35,829 nucleotides of DNA from Roseibacillus sp. (GCA_002709395.1 PAQU01000050.1:23248-59076); one strand, 5' to 3'. Counted from the first letter of the stretch, positions 1 through 10,400 are shown. Notes: a model not told the origin generated them from the sequence alone. Program-made: numbers and translations.

Positions 1-263
1 CTGGCCGACTCTTCAACATGCTAATGCTGAGTGTAATACTGGCCATATTCTCTGCGTTTGCAGGACATGTGGGAGCGCTGGTGATTCCTGAGATGCTTGG
101 TCTTCGTGGGACAGTCAGTTCTGGAATGATGGCCGTAGTCGCTGGACTGTTGTTTCTCATTGCGTGGGTGCTTGCTCCCGGGGAAGGGTTGTTTTTCAAG
201 ATTCGCAGCAGGGATCCTGGGAGAGGAGTGGGGAGCTCAAAATTACCCGGGCGGGAGCTCTAA
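1..263 (+). CDS. Metal (Zn/Mn-type) ABC transporter permease, C-terminal fragment truncated by window start
   Basis: Open frame from nt 3 without an internal stop (GRLFNMLMLSVILAIFSAFAGHVGALVIPEMLGLRGTVSSGMMAVVAGLLFLIAWVLAP); hydrophobic helices and G-x-SG pattern typical of the ZnuB/TroC/MntB C-terminus; charged tail. Confidence 0.7.
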   Translation, partial: GRLFNMLMLSVILAIFSAFAGHVGALVIPEMLGLRGTVSSGMMAVVAGLLFLIAWVLAPGEGLFFKIRSRDPGRGVGSSKLPGREL

Positions 264-401
264 CAGGATACGTAAGGAGTTACCTGAAATATTCGGAATA
301 CTTTGCGATCAATAGTTGCGCGTAGTCCGAGAGCTGTGGTAAACTCGGATTCTACCGGATTTTCGAGCATTTCGATTCCGTGGCTCCAGCTACCACTCAT
401 C

Positions 402-3400
402 ATGACAGAATCAACGATGTCCGCGCTGAACCCAGATCGCGCGACGCTGAATTTCCTGAATGGATTCCCAGAGAAGGTCAGGAAGAAAGGTGAGAAGTTA
501 CAGCAGGATGGTGCGGTGACTCAAATCTTCGGTAACCACCTTTATATCCAAGGTCGGGTCGAGGACAAGGGGGGTGTTCATCGGACGACGCTTCGTCTTC
601 AGGGCAATAGATGGTTCGGGAACTGTACTGAGGAAAACGAAGATGTGGCGGGTGCTGCGATGTATGCGACCATGCTGGAGCGCATGCACCGGGGGGAGGA
701 TCTTCCTGAGTCCCCAAATGAATTTGATGATACTCCTGTTATCGACCTGATTGAGGATAAGCTCGACAGGGAGGTTGATGACAAGGAGGCGGATTTTGTC
801 AGCAAGGTAGAAAAGCGTTACCGGCGCTATGTAATTGAAGGAGAGATTCATGACCATGACATGGTCCGGTTGAGCCCCCGCTGGGAGATCAACAGTTATG
901 AACCGCTTGAGCTCTGGCCTGTTCCCCCGGGCGATATCATCGAGTTCTGGAACTACATTGCCTATGCCTTCTACAAGCGCAAACTAAGCTATCCGGATTT
1001 CATGAATGCGATCACCGACCTTGGAGCGGTGCAGCGCAAGATGAGTGACTGGGAGCAGGAGCGTGAGATAGCGTCCTGGTATGATCGGATCGAAAGAGTC
1101 AACGACAGGCCTCCGCAAGTGGAGCCGGTGGCTGCCGAGTTTCGTCTTGTTTCCACTATCAATGAGGCGCGGATTGAAGTGCGCGAGGGCGAGGGTGAGT
1201 GGTATGCCCTCCGTGAAAAACAGGAGATTGAGAGGTTGCTTGAACTCTACCGGGATTCGGCGCTGCGCACGGATGCAGCCAGCCAGATTCTCTGGGAGCA
1301 TTTCCTCAGTCACTACAGCGAGTATGGGGAGGCCGGACTCGATCTCGATGAAGAGGAATCCTGCAGATTTCTGAACCGGATGTTCTGTCAGGAGACAGTA
1401 CGAGGCCGGATGGTTAACCTTGATGTGAGGGAGTTCAAGGTGGTCAAGGAAGCACTCAAGTGGGTGTGTGACGATGATCCGGCCAATCCCAATTGCTTTG
1501 CCTTGCAACTGGTAACCAAGGGGGGAGAGGATGTCTCTCACTCGGTGCGGCTCCTGCCTGGTCGGGAGGAGCTGTATCAATCCGATGAGACGGTTTTCCC
1601 CGGGCCTCCGCGCTGGTTGGAGGAGACCGAGGTGATGCCCCGGTATCTCATACCCAAGACGGTCATAGACAGTCTAGAAGGCGTCGAGTTCCTCCGGAAA
1701 ATTGGAGCGAGGCTTCCGGAGTCGATGCGGCGAAGGGTGGTCGACCTGGATCTCTACCCTCGGTTTGAGATGAAGATCATGCAGGGTTTGACTGCTGCTG
1801 AAACGGAACATCTGGTTATTGACGTGGCCGCTCTTGAGAAGAAGGAGAGACGCAGTGAAAAACTGGTGAAGGGAGGCTGGGAACTGGTGGAGCAGAAGCC
1901 GGTCAGGGGAAAGCAGTTGCTTCGCTTCGCGAGAGAGAAACTATATCCGATACCCGGTATCCTGTCCGAACTCGGACTCTCGTATGATGAGAAGCTTGAT
2001 GCGTTCAAGACGCGTATTACCAAGCAATTCCCAGAGAAGTTTGCCGAGTGGAACGAGACAATGCCGGAATCCGTCGAGATAGAGATGGATGGCAAGCTGC
2101 GCACGATTCTGGCAGATCCTGTTTCCGCGGCGGTCCGCTTCGAGGTTGTGAATCAGGAGATCGACTGGTTTGACCTGAGAGTGGTGATCGATGTGCAGGG
2201 CGTCAATCTGAGCAAGGCCCAGATACGTCAGCTTGTCGCAGCCCGGGGAGGATATGTGCGTATGGATGATGGGTCGTGGATGCGTCTTGAGATCAAGCTC
2301 GATCCCGATCAGAGGGATGCCGTCACCCGGTTGGGCCTGGATCCATTTGACCTGTCGGGGGATACCCACCGGATGCATGCCATGCAGCTAGCCGATCCAA
2401 AGGCTGCTGAGGTCTTTGATCCGAAGGCGTGGAAGCGAATCAAGGATAGCGCCAAGGATATCAAGATTGAGGTTGAGCCGGAAGTTCCTGCGGGCTTGCA
2501 GGCCGATCTCCGGCCCTATCAGGTTGATGGCTTTAACTTTCTTGCCTATCTCGCGACCAATCGGTTCGGGGGGATTCTGGCGGATGACATGGGTCTTGGA
2601 AAGACAGTCCAGAGTCTTGCCTATATCCTGTGGCTGCGACAACTCGCCAAGGACCAGGGAAAGCATATGCCCGCCCTTGTGGTGTGCCCTAAGTCGGTGC
2701 TCGATGTCTGGGCGATGGAAGCGGATCGTTTTGCCCCGGAACTGAAAGTTCAGGTTCTGCGGAGTCGTGATCAACTGGATCTTGAGGCCCTCAAGAGCGA
2801 ACTTGATGTTCTCGTTCTGAATTATGCCCAGTTGCGTGTTGGTGGGGAAGAGCTCAACAAGGTCAAGTGGTTGGTTGTAATCCTCGATGAGGGGCAGCAG
2901 ATCAAGAATCCAGACTCCAAGGCGGCGAAGTCCGCGCGCGAGCTTAATGCGGAAAATCGTCTGGTTCTCACGGGAACCCCGATTGAGAACCGGTTGATGG
3001 ACATGTGGTCGCTCATGGCTTTTGCCATGCCGGGTGTTCTGGGCTCTCGTGCCTATTTCAAGAAGCGCTTTGACAAGCGAAAGGATCCTAACTCCCAGAA
3101 CCGTCTTGCTGCACGCTTGCGACCGTTTCTCCTGAGACGGACGAAGGGACAGGTGGCCAAGGATCTTCCCCCGCGGACCGAAGAGGAGGTCTATGCCAAC
3201 ATGGATGGGATACAGATGGAGATGTATAAGGCTGAACTGAAGCGGATCCAGAAAGCGCTGCTCGGCCTGGACTCTGATGAAGCGGTAAAGAAGAACAGTT
3301 TCGCTATTCTGCAGGGTCTCATGCGCCTGCGGCAGATCTGCTGTCACCCCGGGTTGATTGATCCCAAGTATCTGAAGGAGGAGAGCGCGAAATTGACCGC

Positions 3401-3926
3401 TCTCTTCTACCTGCTCGACCAGTTGCGTGAGGAGGGGCACAAGGTCCTGGTCTTCTCCCAGTTTGTTTCGATGCTCGAGATCATTCGAACTCAACTGGAG
3501 GTCGACAGCCGACCCTTTAACTACCTGACCGGTCAGACCAAGGACCGCAAGGGGGAGATCGAGAATTTCCAGACAAGCAAGGATCCATCGGTCTTCCTTC
3601 TGTCTCTGAAGGCCGGGGGTTCCGGCCTTAACCTGACTTCAGCATCCTATGTCATTCTCTATGATCCGTGGTGGAACCCCGCGGTGGAGAATCAGGCGAT
3701 TGATCGGACGCATCGTATCGGCCAGAAAAACAAGGTGATAGCCTATCGACTGCTGACCAGGGATTCTGTTGAGGAGAAAATCAGGGTTCTGCAGCACCAG
3801 AAGACCGCCTTGGTGACCAATGTCCTTGGGGATGAGGGCTTTGCCAGTAATCTTGGCCTTGAAGACCTCCAGTTCATCCTGAGTCACGGTGGGGAACTGG
3901 AACCCGAAGGGCCCACCGGAGAATAA
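402..3926 (+). CDS. SNF2-family DEAD/DEAH-like helicase
   Basis: DDMGLGKTVQ (motif I), VILDEGQQIKN (motif II), LTGTPIENR (motif III), LLSLKAGGSGLNLTSASYVILYDPWWNPAVENQAIDRTHRIGQ (motifs V/VI). The ORF track opens at a TTG (303); ATG at 402 (MTESTMSALNPD...) is the likelier start. Confidence 0.93.
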   Translation: MTESTMSALNPDRATLNFLNGFPEKVRKKGEKLQQDGAVTQIFGNHLYIQGRVEDKGGVHRTTLRLQGNRWFGNCTEENEDVAGAAMYATMLERMHRGEDLPESPNEFDDTPVIDLIEDKLDREVDDKEADFVSKVEKRYRRYVIEGEIHDHDMVRLSPRWEINSYEPLELWPVPPGDIIEFWNYIAYAFYKRKLSYPDFMNAITDLGAVQRKMSDWEQEREIASWYDRIERVNDRPPQVEPVAAEFRLVSTINEARIEVREGEGEWYALREKQEIERLLELYRDSALRTDAASQILWEHFLSHYSEYGEAGLDLDEEESCRFLNRMFCQETVRGRMVNLDVREFKVVKEALKWVCDDDPANPNCFALQLVTKGGEDVSHSVRLLPGREELYQSDETVFPGPPRWLEETEVMPRYLIPKTVIDSLEGVEFLRKIGARLPESMRRRVVDLDLYPRFEMKIMQGLTAAETEHLVIDVAALEKKERRSEKLVKGGWELVEQKPVRGKQLLRFAREKLYPIPGILSELGLSYDEKLDAFKTRITKQFPEKFAEWNETMPESVEIEMDGKLRTILADPVSAAVRFEVVNQEIDWFDLRVVIDVQGVNLSKAQIRQLVAARGGYVRMDDGSWMRLEIKLDPDQRDAVTRLGLDPFDLSGDTHRMHAMQLADPKAAEVFDPKAWKRIKDSAKDIKIEVEPEVPAGLQADLRPYQVDGFNFLAYLATNRFGGILADDMGLGKTVQSLAYILWLRQLAKDQGKHMPALVVCPKSVLDVWAMEADRFAPELKVQVLRSRDQLDLEALKSELDVLVLNYAQLRVGGEELNKVKWLVVILDEGQQIKNPDSKAAKSARELNAENRLVLTGTPIENRLMDMWSLMAFAMPGVLGSRAYFKKRFDKRKDPNSQNRLAARLRPFLLRRTKGQVAKDLPPRTEEEVYANMDGIQMEMYKAELKRIQKALLGLDSDEAVKKNSFAILQGLMRLRQICCHPGLIDPKYLKEESAKLTALFYLLDQLREEGHKVLVFSQFVSMLEIIRTQLEVDSRPFNYLTGQTKDRKGEIENFQTSKDPSVFLLSLKAGGSGLNLTSASYVILYDPWWNPAVENQAIDRTHRIGQKNKVIAYRLLTRDSVEEKIRVLQHQKTALVTNVLGDEGFASNLGLEDLQFILSHGGELEPEGPTGE

Positions 3927-4133
3927 TCAGGGCTGTTTTGCAGTAGATATGCCCGGGATTGGGCAGTGCCGGAGTCCCAGTTGCCCTGCTCGATGTGGGG
4001 ACTGCTGTGAATAGAGGATGAGAGTCGTTAAGTTTTCCGTTGTTTGAGGGCAAAGGAAGTGTTCCGATTGGCTCAGTTCCGGGGAGTGATATCCTGTCTA
4101 GTCCCCTGAATGGAATGTTCCCATCAAACCGTC

Positions 4134-5168
4134 ATGAGTCATATACACCGAATTTCATCTGCTTTTGCCGCTGCGGTGGTGAGTTGCACCTTGTTTCAGC
4201 CAGTGGGGGCAAAGCCTGCCGGTGATCGAGAGGTCTACAAGGAGGTCATTGTTCCGATTCTTCGAGGGAAGTGCTACCAGTGCCACGCCGATGTTGCTGA
4301 TAACCCTAGCGGGAAGAAGAAGATCAAGGCCAAGTTGGAACTCACTTCTCTCGACCTTGTCAAGAAGGGCGGGGACGAAGGGCCTGCGGCAGTGGCAGGC
4401 AACCTGGATGAAAGCTTGCTGCTCGTCCGAATCAAATTGCCGCACGATGACGACGAGCATATGCCCCCGGAAGGCAAGCCTCAGGTGACTGAAGAGGAGT
4501 TGAAGGTTCTTGAGTGGTGGATCAAGGCTAACCTTCCCGCGGGAAAGAGCATGAAGGACGCTGGTGCTCCTGATGATATTCTGGCCGCCGCCGGAAAGAT
4601 TCCAACGGATGAAGAGGTCAAGAAGTCACTCGCGCAGTCTTTTGCAGAAGCTGATGCCAGTGCTGCCAAGTTGGCAGCAGCACGTAAGGCCCTTGAGGCG
4701 CCCATCGCCGAGGTGTCGGGTCATTTCCCCAATGCGATTGGTTTCGTGTCACAGCAAGATAGTGACCTGACCTTTACAGCGGTGAGCATGCGGAAAGACT
4801 TCAACGATGAGCACCTTGCGAAGTTGGCCCCGGTCAGCGGAGGCTTGGTTGATGTTAATCTGGGAGCTACGGCGGTAACTGATGCCGGGGCCGTCAATCT
4901 TGGCAAGATGGCCCGGTTGAAAAAGCTCTGGCTGAATGGAACAGCGATTACGGATGCAGGCTTGGAGTCCCTGAAGGGACTGAGTGAGCTGGAATATCTC
5001 AATCTCTATGGAACCCAGGTTACCGATGAGGGTCTTAAGAAGCTTGCGGGCCTCAAGAATTTGAAGAGGCTCTATCTTTGGCAGACAAAGGTGACTCCCG
5101 GCGCAGTTGAGGAGTTCAAAAAAAGCGTAAAGGACTGTGATGTGAACATGGGGATCAAGGTGGAATAA
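4134..5168 (+). CDS. Secreted Planctomycete-type cytochrome-c domain protein with C-terminal leucine-rich repeats
   Basis: Signal-like N-terminus, CYQCH heme motif followed by K-rich linker and 'DDDEHMPPEGKPQVTEEE' segment, then LRR units (LKKLWLNGTAITDAGLESLKGLSELEYLNLYGTQVTDEGLKKLAGLKNLKRLYLWQTKVT). Alternative start 4110. Confidence 0.85.
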   Translation: MSHIHRISSAFAAAVVSCTLFQPVGAKPAGDREVYKEVIVPILRGKCYQCHADVADNPSGKKKIKAKLELTSLDLVKKGGDEGPAAVAGNLDESLLLVRIKLPHDDDEHMPPEGKPQVTEEELKVLEWWIKANLPAGKSMKDAGAPDDILAAAGKIPTDEEVKKSLAQSFAEADASAAKLAAARKALEAPIAEVSGHFPNAIGFVSQQDSDLTFTAVSMRKDFNDEHLAKLAPVSGGLVDVNLGATAVTDAGAVNLGKMARLKKLWLNGTAITDAGLESLKGLSELEYLNLYGTQVTDEGLKKLAGLKNLKRLYLWQTKVTPGAVEEFKKSVKDCDVNMGIKVE

Positions 5169-5198
5169 AGATCCCCTTGAACTGGGGCGGGTAAGCCT

Positions 5199-5214
5199 CG
5201 GACGGTTGCGTCCG
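5199..5214 (+). terminator. Hairpin between convergent genes (CGGACG-GTTG-CGTCCG), followed by ...CTCTTTTCCC
   Basis: Perfect 6-bp stem with 4-nt loop, a few nt upstream of a short T run, downstream of the cytochrome/LRR gene stop. Confidence 0.55.
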
Positions 5215-5245
5215 GGTGGACTCTTTTCCCTAAGTGCTCAAGTCA

Positions 5246-6613
5246 CTACTCATCGTTTCCTCTCCCACGAAAACGATCCCTGAATTGCTGCCTGCGATCG
5301 GCATCCCGAACGATCCGCTCCTGCTGCTCGGCGGAAAGTCCGCTGCTCGGGAGCCATGCCCGGGCTTCCTCGGGATCTCGACGGATCCATGAGCGGGCCA
5401 CGCCGTTGAGAGTTTCTGAGCGGATCTCGTCATTTGCGATCGACGCGGCCCACTCTGCCGCCATCTGGGGGTCGGATCCATCCAGTTCATTGGCATAACT
5501 TCTCACTGCAGCGTCCCGCGAGGCGGAAGGTTCCATCTCGCGGAGGAAGTTGCCGGCTGAGACCGGGTCTTCCCGGGTCCAGCGCTCCATCGACTGGTTA
5601 ATTGCCCGGGACTGGGTGACCTCGGGAAGATCTGCTACCCACCGGACTGCTGCCTCAGGGTTTTCCCGGCCCAGTTCTTCCGCCACCTCGCGCACAGCTC
5701 GCTCCGCGTAGCTCTGGTCTGCATGCCTCTTGACCCATTCCGCTGCTGCAGCGGGATCCTCCCGGGCAAACTGGTCGGCTACCCGGTCGAATGCCGAAGC
5801 CTTGATGGTGCCTTCCGGTAGTTGTTCGGCCCAGGCGGTTGCGTTGGACATGCCGCGCTCGATTTGAGCTGTAGCGATAGTATCAAGTTGCCGGTCAAAT
5901 GCGTATGCGCGCCCCCGGTCCCACCATTGGCGTTCGCCTTCCTCCGCTGAGGAGTTTTCAGCTGCGCTTCGTTGTGCCTGATCAAGTTCGAGGACGAAAT
6001 CCGTGGCGGCGTCCGGATCGGAGCTGGCAAGGCCGTTGACAATGCCCTGAGCGAGGACTCCTTTTACCATGCCGTTTTCGATGCCCTCAAGATGCGCTTT
6101 GGCCCCCTCCGGATCGGCGCTGGCCCATCCGGTAATGGCTGCGATTCCTGCCTGAGCCTGACGACGGGGATCACGGCTCATTCCTTCGATGGCCTTCATG
6201 GCGCTGGCCCCATCCAGTTGTCCCCAGGCACGCAGGAAAAGAGTCATCTGAGCCTCGGAGCCATCGCCACGCCTTTTTCGTAAGTCCTCAAAGATGCTTT
6301 GAGCGTTCGAGGCGTCCATGCTGAGGATGAGTTCGGCGAAAAGCTGGTTCGCTACGAGTGGGTCGCGTTCGTTGAGGAACTGAGAGATGGTTACCCGCGA
6401 TTGCGTTCCGCGGGCTCCAGAGAGGGAAAGTCCTGGCCGTTTTCCAGCCTGAGACCCTTTGCTGGCACGCGTAACCAAGCTTTTGCTAGTGCGTTTAACC
6501 TCGATGGCGGAGTCTTCCGGTCCTTTGGCCGACTGCGTGCTGGTGCGTCCATAGAGAAACGCGATGACGGCTACGGAGAGCCAGATAGCGTGGAGAATGA
6601 AGGACTTTTTCAT
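5246..6613 (-). CDS. Membrane-anchored/exported protein with tandem DPxxAAxW-type helical repeats, function unknown
   Basis: N-terminal hydrophobic segment (MKKSFILHAIWLSVAVIAFLYGR) then at least seven degenerate repeats: ADPEGAKAHLEGIE, SDPDAATDFVLELD, EDPAAAAEWVKRHA, ENPEAAVRWVADLP, EDPVSAGNFLREME, SDPQMAAEWAASIA, RDPEEARAWLP. ATG at 6613 preferred over the TTG at 6619. Confidence 0.8.
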   Translation of the reverse strand: MKKSFILHAIWLSVAVIAFLYGRTSTQSAKGPEDSAIEVKRTSKSLVTRASKGSQAGKRPGLSLSGARGTQSRVTISQFLNERDPLVANQLFAELILSMDASNAQSIFEDLRKRRGDGSEAQMTLFLRAWGQLDGASAMKAIEGMSRDPRRQAQAGIAAITGWASADPEGAKAHLEGIENGMVKGVLAQGIVNGLASSDPDAATDFVLELDQAQRSAAENSSAEEGERQWWDRGRAYAFDRQLDTIATAQIERGMSNATAWAEQLPEGTIKASAFDRVADQFAREDPAAAAEWVKRHADQSYAERAVREVAEELGRENPEAAVRWVADLPEVTQSRAINQSMERWTREDPVSAGNFLREMEPSASRDAAVRSYANELDGSDPQMAAEWAASIANDEIRSETLNGVARSWIRRDPEEARAWLPSSGLSAEQQERIVRDADRRQQFRDRFRGRGNDE

Positions 6614-6700
6614 GTGCAAAATAGGCGTTGGTGGATCTTATCTGTATTGTGCGTTACCGAGGGAGGATCTCCGCAGAGCTTTAGCCTATCGGACAGGGAG

Positions 6701-7261
6701 TCAGGAGGGATTTTTTATTTCTTTATGAAGCCACGCCTTACCATAGGTCCAGAGGGCTTCTGCACTGCGTTTTTTTAGATTCATGGCATCGGAGGCCTCA
6801 GACATCGTCATGCCTGCAAAGTAGCGGAGTTTGACCAGTTTCGCGACCTGAGGATCCTCAATCTCCAGCCTGCCAAGAGCCTCGTGTACCGCTATTAGTT
6901 CTTCGGCGGGCGCGTTAACCACAATTGATTCCTCGACCGAATCGAGATCCGTCTTGGGGGCTCCGGATCCACGCTTCTGGCTCATGTGCCTCCGGGCGTG
7001 GTCGACCAGGATTCTCCGCATGGCTTCGGCGGCAGCACCGAAGAAATGGTTTCGGTTATTCCAGTTCTCTCCTGCCGAACCCTTCAGTCGAAGCCAGGCT
7101 TCATGCACGAGGGCGGTGGCCTGCAGGGTGTGTCCGGCGCGCTCACCCGCCATCTTGCTACGGGCTAGACGGCGTAACTCCTCATAAACGGCAGGAAGAA
7201 GTTCTTCAGCCGTGCACTCTCCAGTCTCTAATCGGCAGAGAATGCGGGTTACGTCGTCCAA
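6701..7261 (-). CDS. ECF-type RNA polymerase sigma factor (TIGR02999-like)
   Basis: DVTRILCRLETGECTAEELLPAVYEELRRLARSKMAGERAGHTLQATALVHEAWLRL...NRNHFFGAAAEAMRRILVDHARR...LVKLRYFAGMTMSEASDAMNLKKRSAEALWTYGKAWL; apparent TTG start. Confidence 0.92.
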   Translation of the reverse strand: MDDVTRILCRLETGECTAEELLPAVYEELRRLARSKMAGERAGHTLQATALVHEAWLRLKGSAGENWNNRNHFFGAAAEAMRRILVDHARRHMSQKRGSGAPKTDLDSVEESIVVNAPAEELIAVHEALGRLEIEDPQVAKLVKLRYFAGMTMSEASDAMNLKKRSAEALWTYGKAWLHKEIKNPS

Positions 7262-7344
7262 GGTCCGGTCAGGGTTGTAAATGAGAAGGAGTCTGTCAAC
7301 GGGGCAGAGTGGCTCAACTGGTTATCTGCGGGAATTCCAACAAA

Positions 7345-7375
7345 TTGACGGACATGGAGGGCGTTACGATGTTAT
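7345..7375 (+). promoter_or_regulatory. Candidate sigma70-like promoter (TTGACG-N19-TGTTAT) upstream of the kinase gene
   Basis: TTGACG at 7345-7350, TGTTAT at 7370-7375 within the divergent sigma/kinase intergenic region; spacing is longer than optimal. Confidence 0.25.
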
Positions 7376-7437
7376 GATCCGTCCTGCGAAAGTAAGCGGG
7401 CTCGCTAAAAGTCACTCTCTATTCATTCATTGCCACT

Positions 7438-10400
7438 GTGATTCGTAAGCCAGTCAAAGAGGTTGAGGTTGTCAGCAAGGTGCGGGAAGTGTTTACCGCG
7501 GCATTGGCATGCAATGACTCAACGTCGAGGCAAGAGCTGCTGAATAATGCATGTGGCGAAGATGATGAGTTGCGAGAGATGGTTGAGTCTTTGCTTGAGG
7601 AGTCGACGGTAGCCGGGAATTTTCTGGAGCGTCCAGCGGTTGAAGATCGGACCCGGGATAGGGGTAGTGATGATAGTGTTGATCTTCCCGGAGAAAACCT
7701 TGGCGATGAGATCGGACCCTATCGTCTCGTGGAGCTGGTTGGAGAAGGAGGAGGGGGCAGGGTTTACCGTGCCGAGCAGAAGGACCCGGTTCGAAGAACG
7801 GTTGCCTTGAAAATACTGAAGCTGGGTATGGATACCCGGAGTGTAATCCGGAGATTTGAGGCGGAGCGACAGGCCTTGGCGGTGATGGATCACCCGCATA
7901 TAGCGAAGGTTTTGGACGCAGGAGCGAGTCCTGACGGGCGGCCTTATTTTGTCATGGATTTTGTGGAAGGTCAGTCCATTACCGAATACTGTGATGGACG
8001 AGCGCTTCCGGTGAAGCGGCGAGTCGCGCTCATGATCAAGGTGTGCCGGGCTGTGGAACATGCACACCAGAAGGGGATCATTCATCGTGATCTGAAGCCT
8101 TCGAATATTCTCATTGTTGAGCAGGATGAAGAGGTGGTGCCCAAGGTTATCGATTTTGGGGTGGCAAAGGCTGTTGACCCCTTCGACTCAGAAGGGTTGT
8201 TGACGGTGCACGAAACAATCATAGGCACGCCGGCTTATATGAGTCCGGAACAGTCACAGCGTGACAGAGGTGATATCGATACCAGAAGCGATGTGTATTC
8301 GCTCGGGGTTCTTCTGTATGAATTACTTACCAGTTACACTCCCTTGGATGGAGTTCTGGCAAGGGAGGCGGGTATTGATGAGTTGAGAGAAGCCTTCCGG
8401 GATGCCGAGCCTTATCGGCCATCCCTAAGGGTCCGGCATTCACGTGTTGAGGATCGCCCTCGGATCGCAACAAACCGAGGAACGGTGATTGGGAGACTGG
8501 AAGCTGAGCTTCAGGGAGATCTTGATTTGGTGGTGATGAAGTCCCTGGCCCGTGACAGGATCAGTCGTTACGGTGGAGCTAGTGAGCTGGCGAACGATCT
8601 GGAGCGGTATCTGGCCCGGTTGCCGCTTGAGGCAAGTCCGCCCAGCACCGCGGATCGGGTGCGGAAATTTGTGCTCCGGAATCGGTCGGCCGTTGCTGCC
8701 GCGGTATTGCTGCTGCTGATGTTGATTGCCGGGGTTATTGTGAGCACAGACCAGGCTTTGAGGGCTACCCGGGCTGAGAGTAATATGAGGGAGGCTCACC
8801 GTCAGAAGTCGATTGCACACGATAGTGCTCTCCGGGGGTGGGAAGAAGCGGTGAGGAACGCATCTACTGCCAGACTTCACGAGTATGTGGCGGATATTAA
8901 CGTAGGGTATCACGCAGTCGAAGACGGTCATGTAGCGAAGGCCTTGAATCTGCTGGAAAGGCAGCTCCGTTCGGATCCCGGAGGGGAGTTGCGTGGTTTT
9001 GAGTGGCGCTATCTGGCTTCCATGTGCATGGGTGTGCCCCATAGGACCCTGCCCCGTCAGAGCAGCCCCGTTTCAGCGATTGCGTTTTCACCCGATGGAG
9101 ATCTCGTCGCGGTGGGAACTCGCAATGTAGTCCAGGTGTGGGATCTCTCGTCGGAAGAGGAAAAGATCTCGTTCCCTGGTCCAGCATCGGCAGTCAGCTT
9201 TCTTGGTGAGGGAGAGTTGCTGGCAGTTGGAAATCGAAGTGGGACCGTTATTCATGATCTCAGGAGTGGAGAGACGGTAAAGGAGTTGCTGGGGCAACTC
9301 GGAGGAGGGTCAGTAGTGCTGTCGCCCCGGGGAGATGTGCTGGTTACCAGCGGCGGTGGCTCGGTAACGCTGTGGGAAACAGGAAACTGGCAACCTCTCC
9401 GACGACTGCCGGATGTCAGTGGACCCCTGGCGTTTTCGCCCGACGGGCAGATTCTTGCTACTGGCTCAAATGAGGGCATTGTTCTCTGGGATCTTGTGGG
9501 AGAACAAAAGGTGACCTTGAATGATTCGGCGGTTCCTCTTCGTGGCTTTTTCCCGGGAGGAACCAGAATACTGTTCTCTCCCGATGGAAAGACCGTGCTG
9601 GCTCCTCATGTCGAAAAGTCAGAACTGGGCATCTTTTACATCGGGGCTTGGGATGCTGGTACCGGAGAGGAGTTGGGCGTCTTGCCGGCGACCCCTGCTG
9701 ATGTGGGTCATTCGGGGATGATTACCTCCCTGGCTGCGGATTGGGAAGGGCAGGTCATGGCGTCCAGCAGTTGGGATCATTCAGTAATTCTGTGGGACCT
9801 GACCACGCGTCGCTTGTTGAGAACTCTCCATGGTCACAGAGGAGAGGTCTGGTGCGTGGCAATGTCGCCACAGGGAGACTTGGTTGCCAGCGGAAGCAAG
9901 GATGGCGAGGTCAAGGTCTGGCCTGTTGCGATTCCTGTAGAATCCGAGGGTATTGCGGGTCGTTGGGAGCCCTTGAGCTTCTCCCGGGACAGTCGCTATG
10001 TTGGCGCCCTGAACAGGGAAGGCGGGGTCGCGATCATTAACCTGGATTCGAGGAAGGTAGTTCATCAATTGGAGGCAACATCCTCGGATGAACGTTATCC
10101 GCGCTATGTTGTCGCCCTGAGCGATGACCTGACCTCCCTGGCCGAGGCCATGCCGGATGGGGAAGTGAGGATCAGAAGGCTCGGAAAGGAAGGGGACGGG
10201 GTCAACGGTTCTGAGATAAGAATCGAGAGCGGAAGCTCGCGGGTGGACGGGTTGGCAATTGCTCCCGACTCGAGTACTCTGGTTACGGTAGGATGGAGAG
10301 ACGATCTTGCATGGTGGGACCTTGAAGATATCTCGGCTCCTATCGTGAGGATTTCGGGCCGACGTGCTGTATTCTCGGCGGATGGAGCAACCTTGGCAAC

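Noticed and set aside
2388-3494. 368-aa minus-strand ORF antisense to the SNF2 gene
   Set aside because: Opposite strand of a clearly coding helicase; the composition (Q/H/R/L-rich, no motifs) fits a codon-bias shadow ORF
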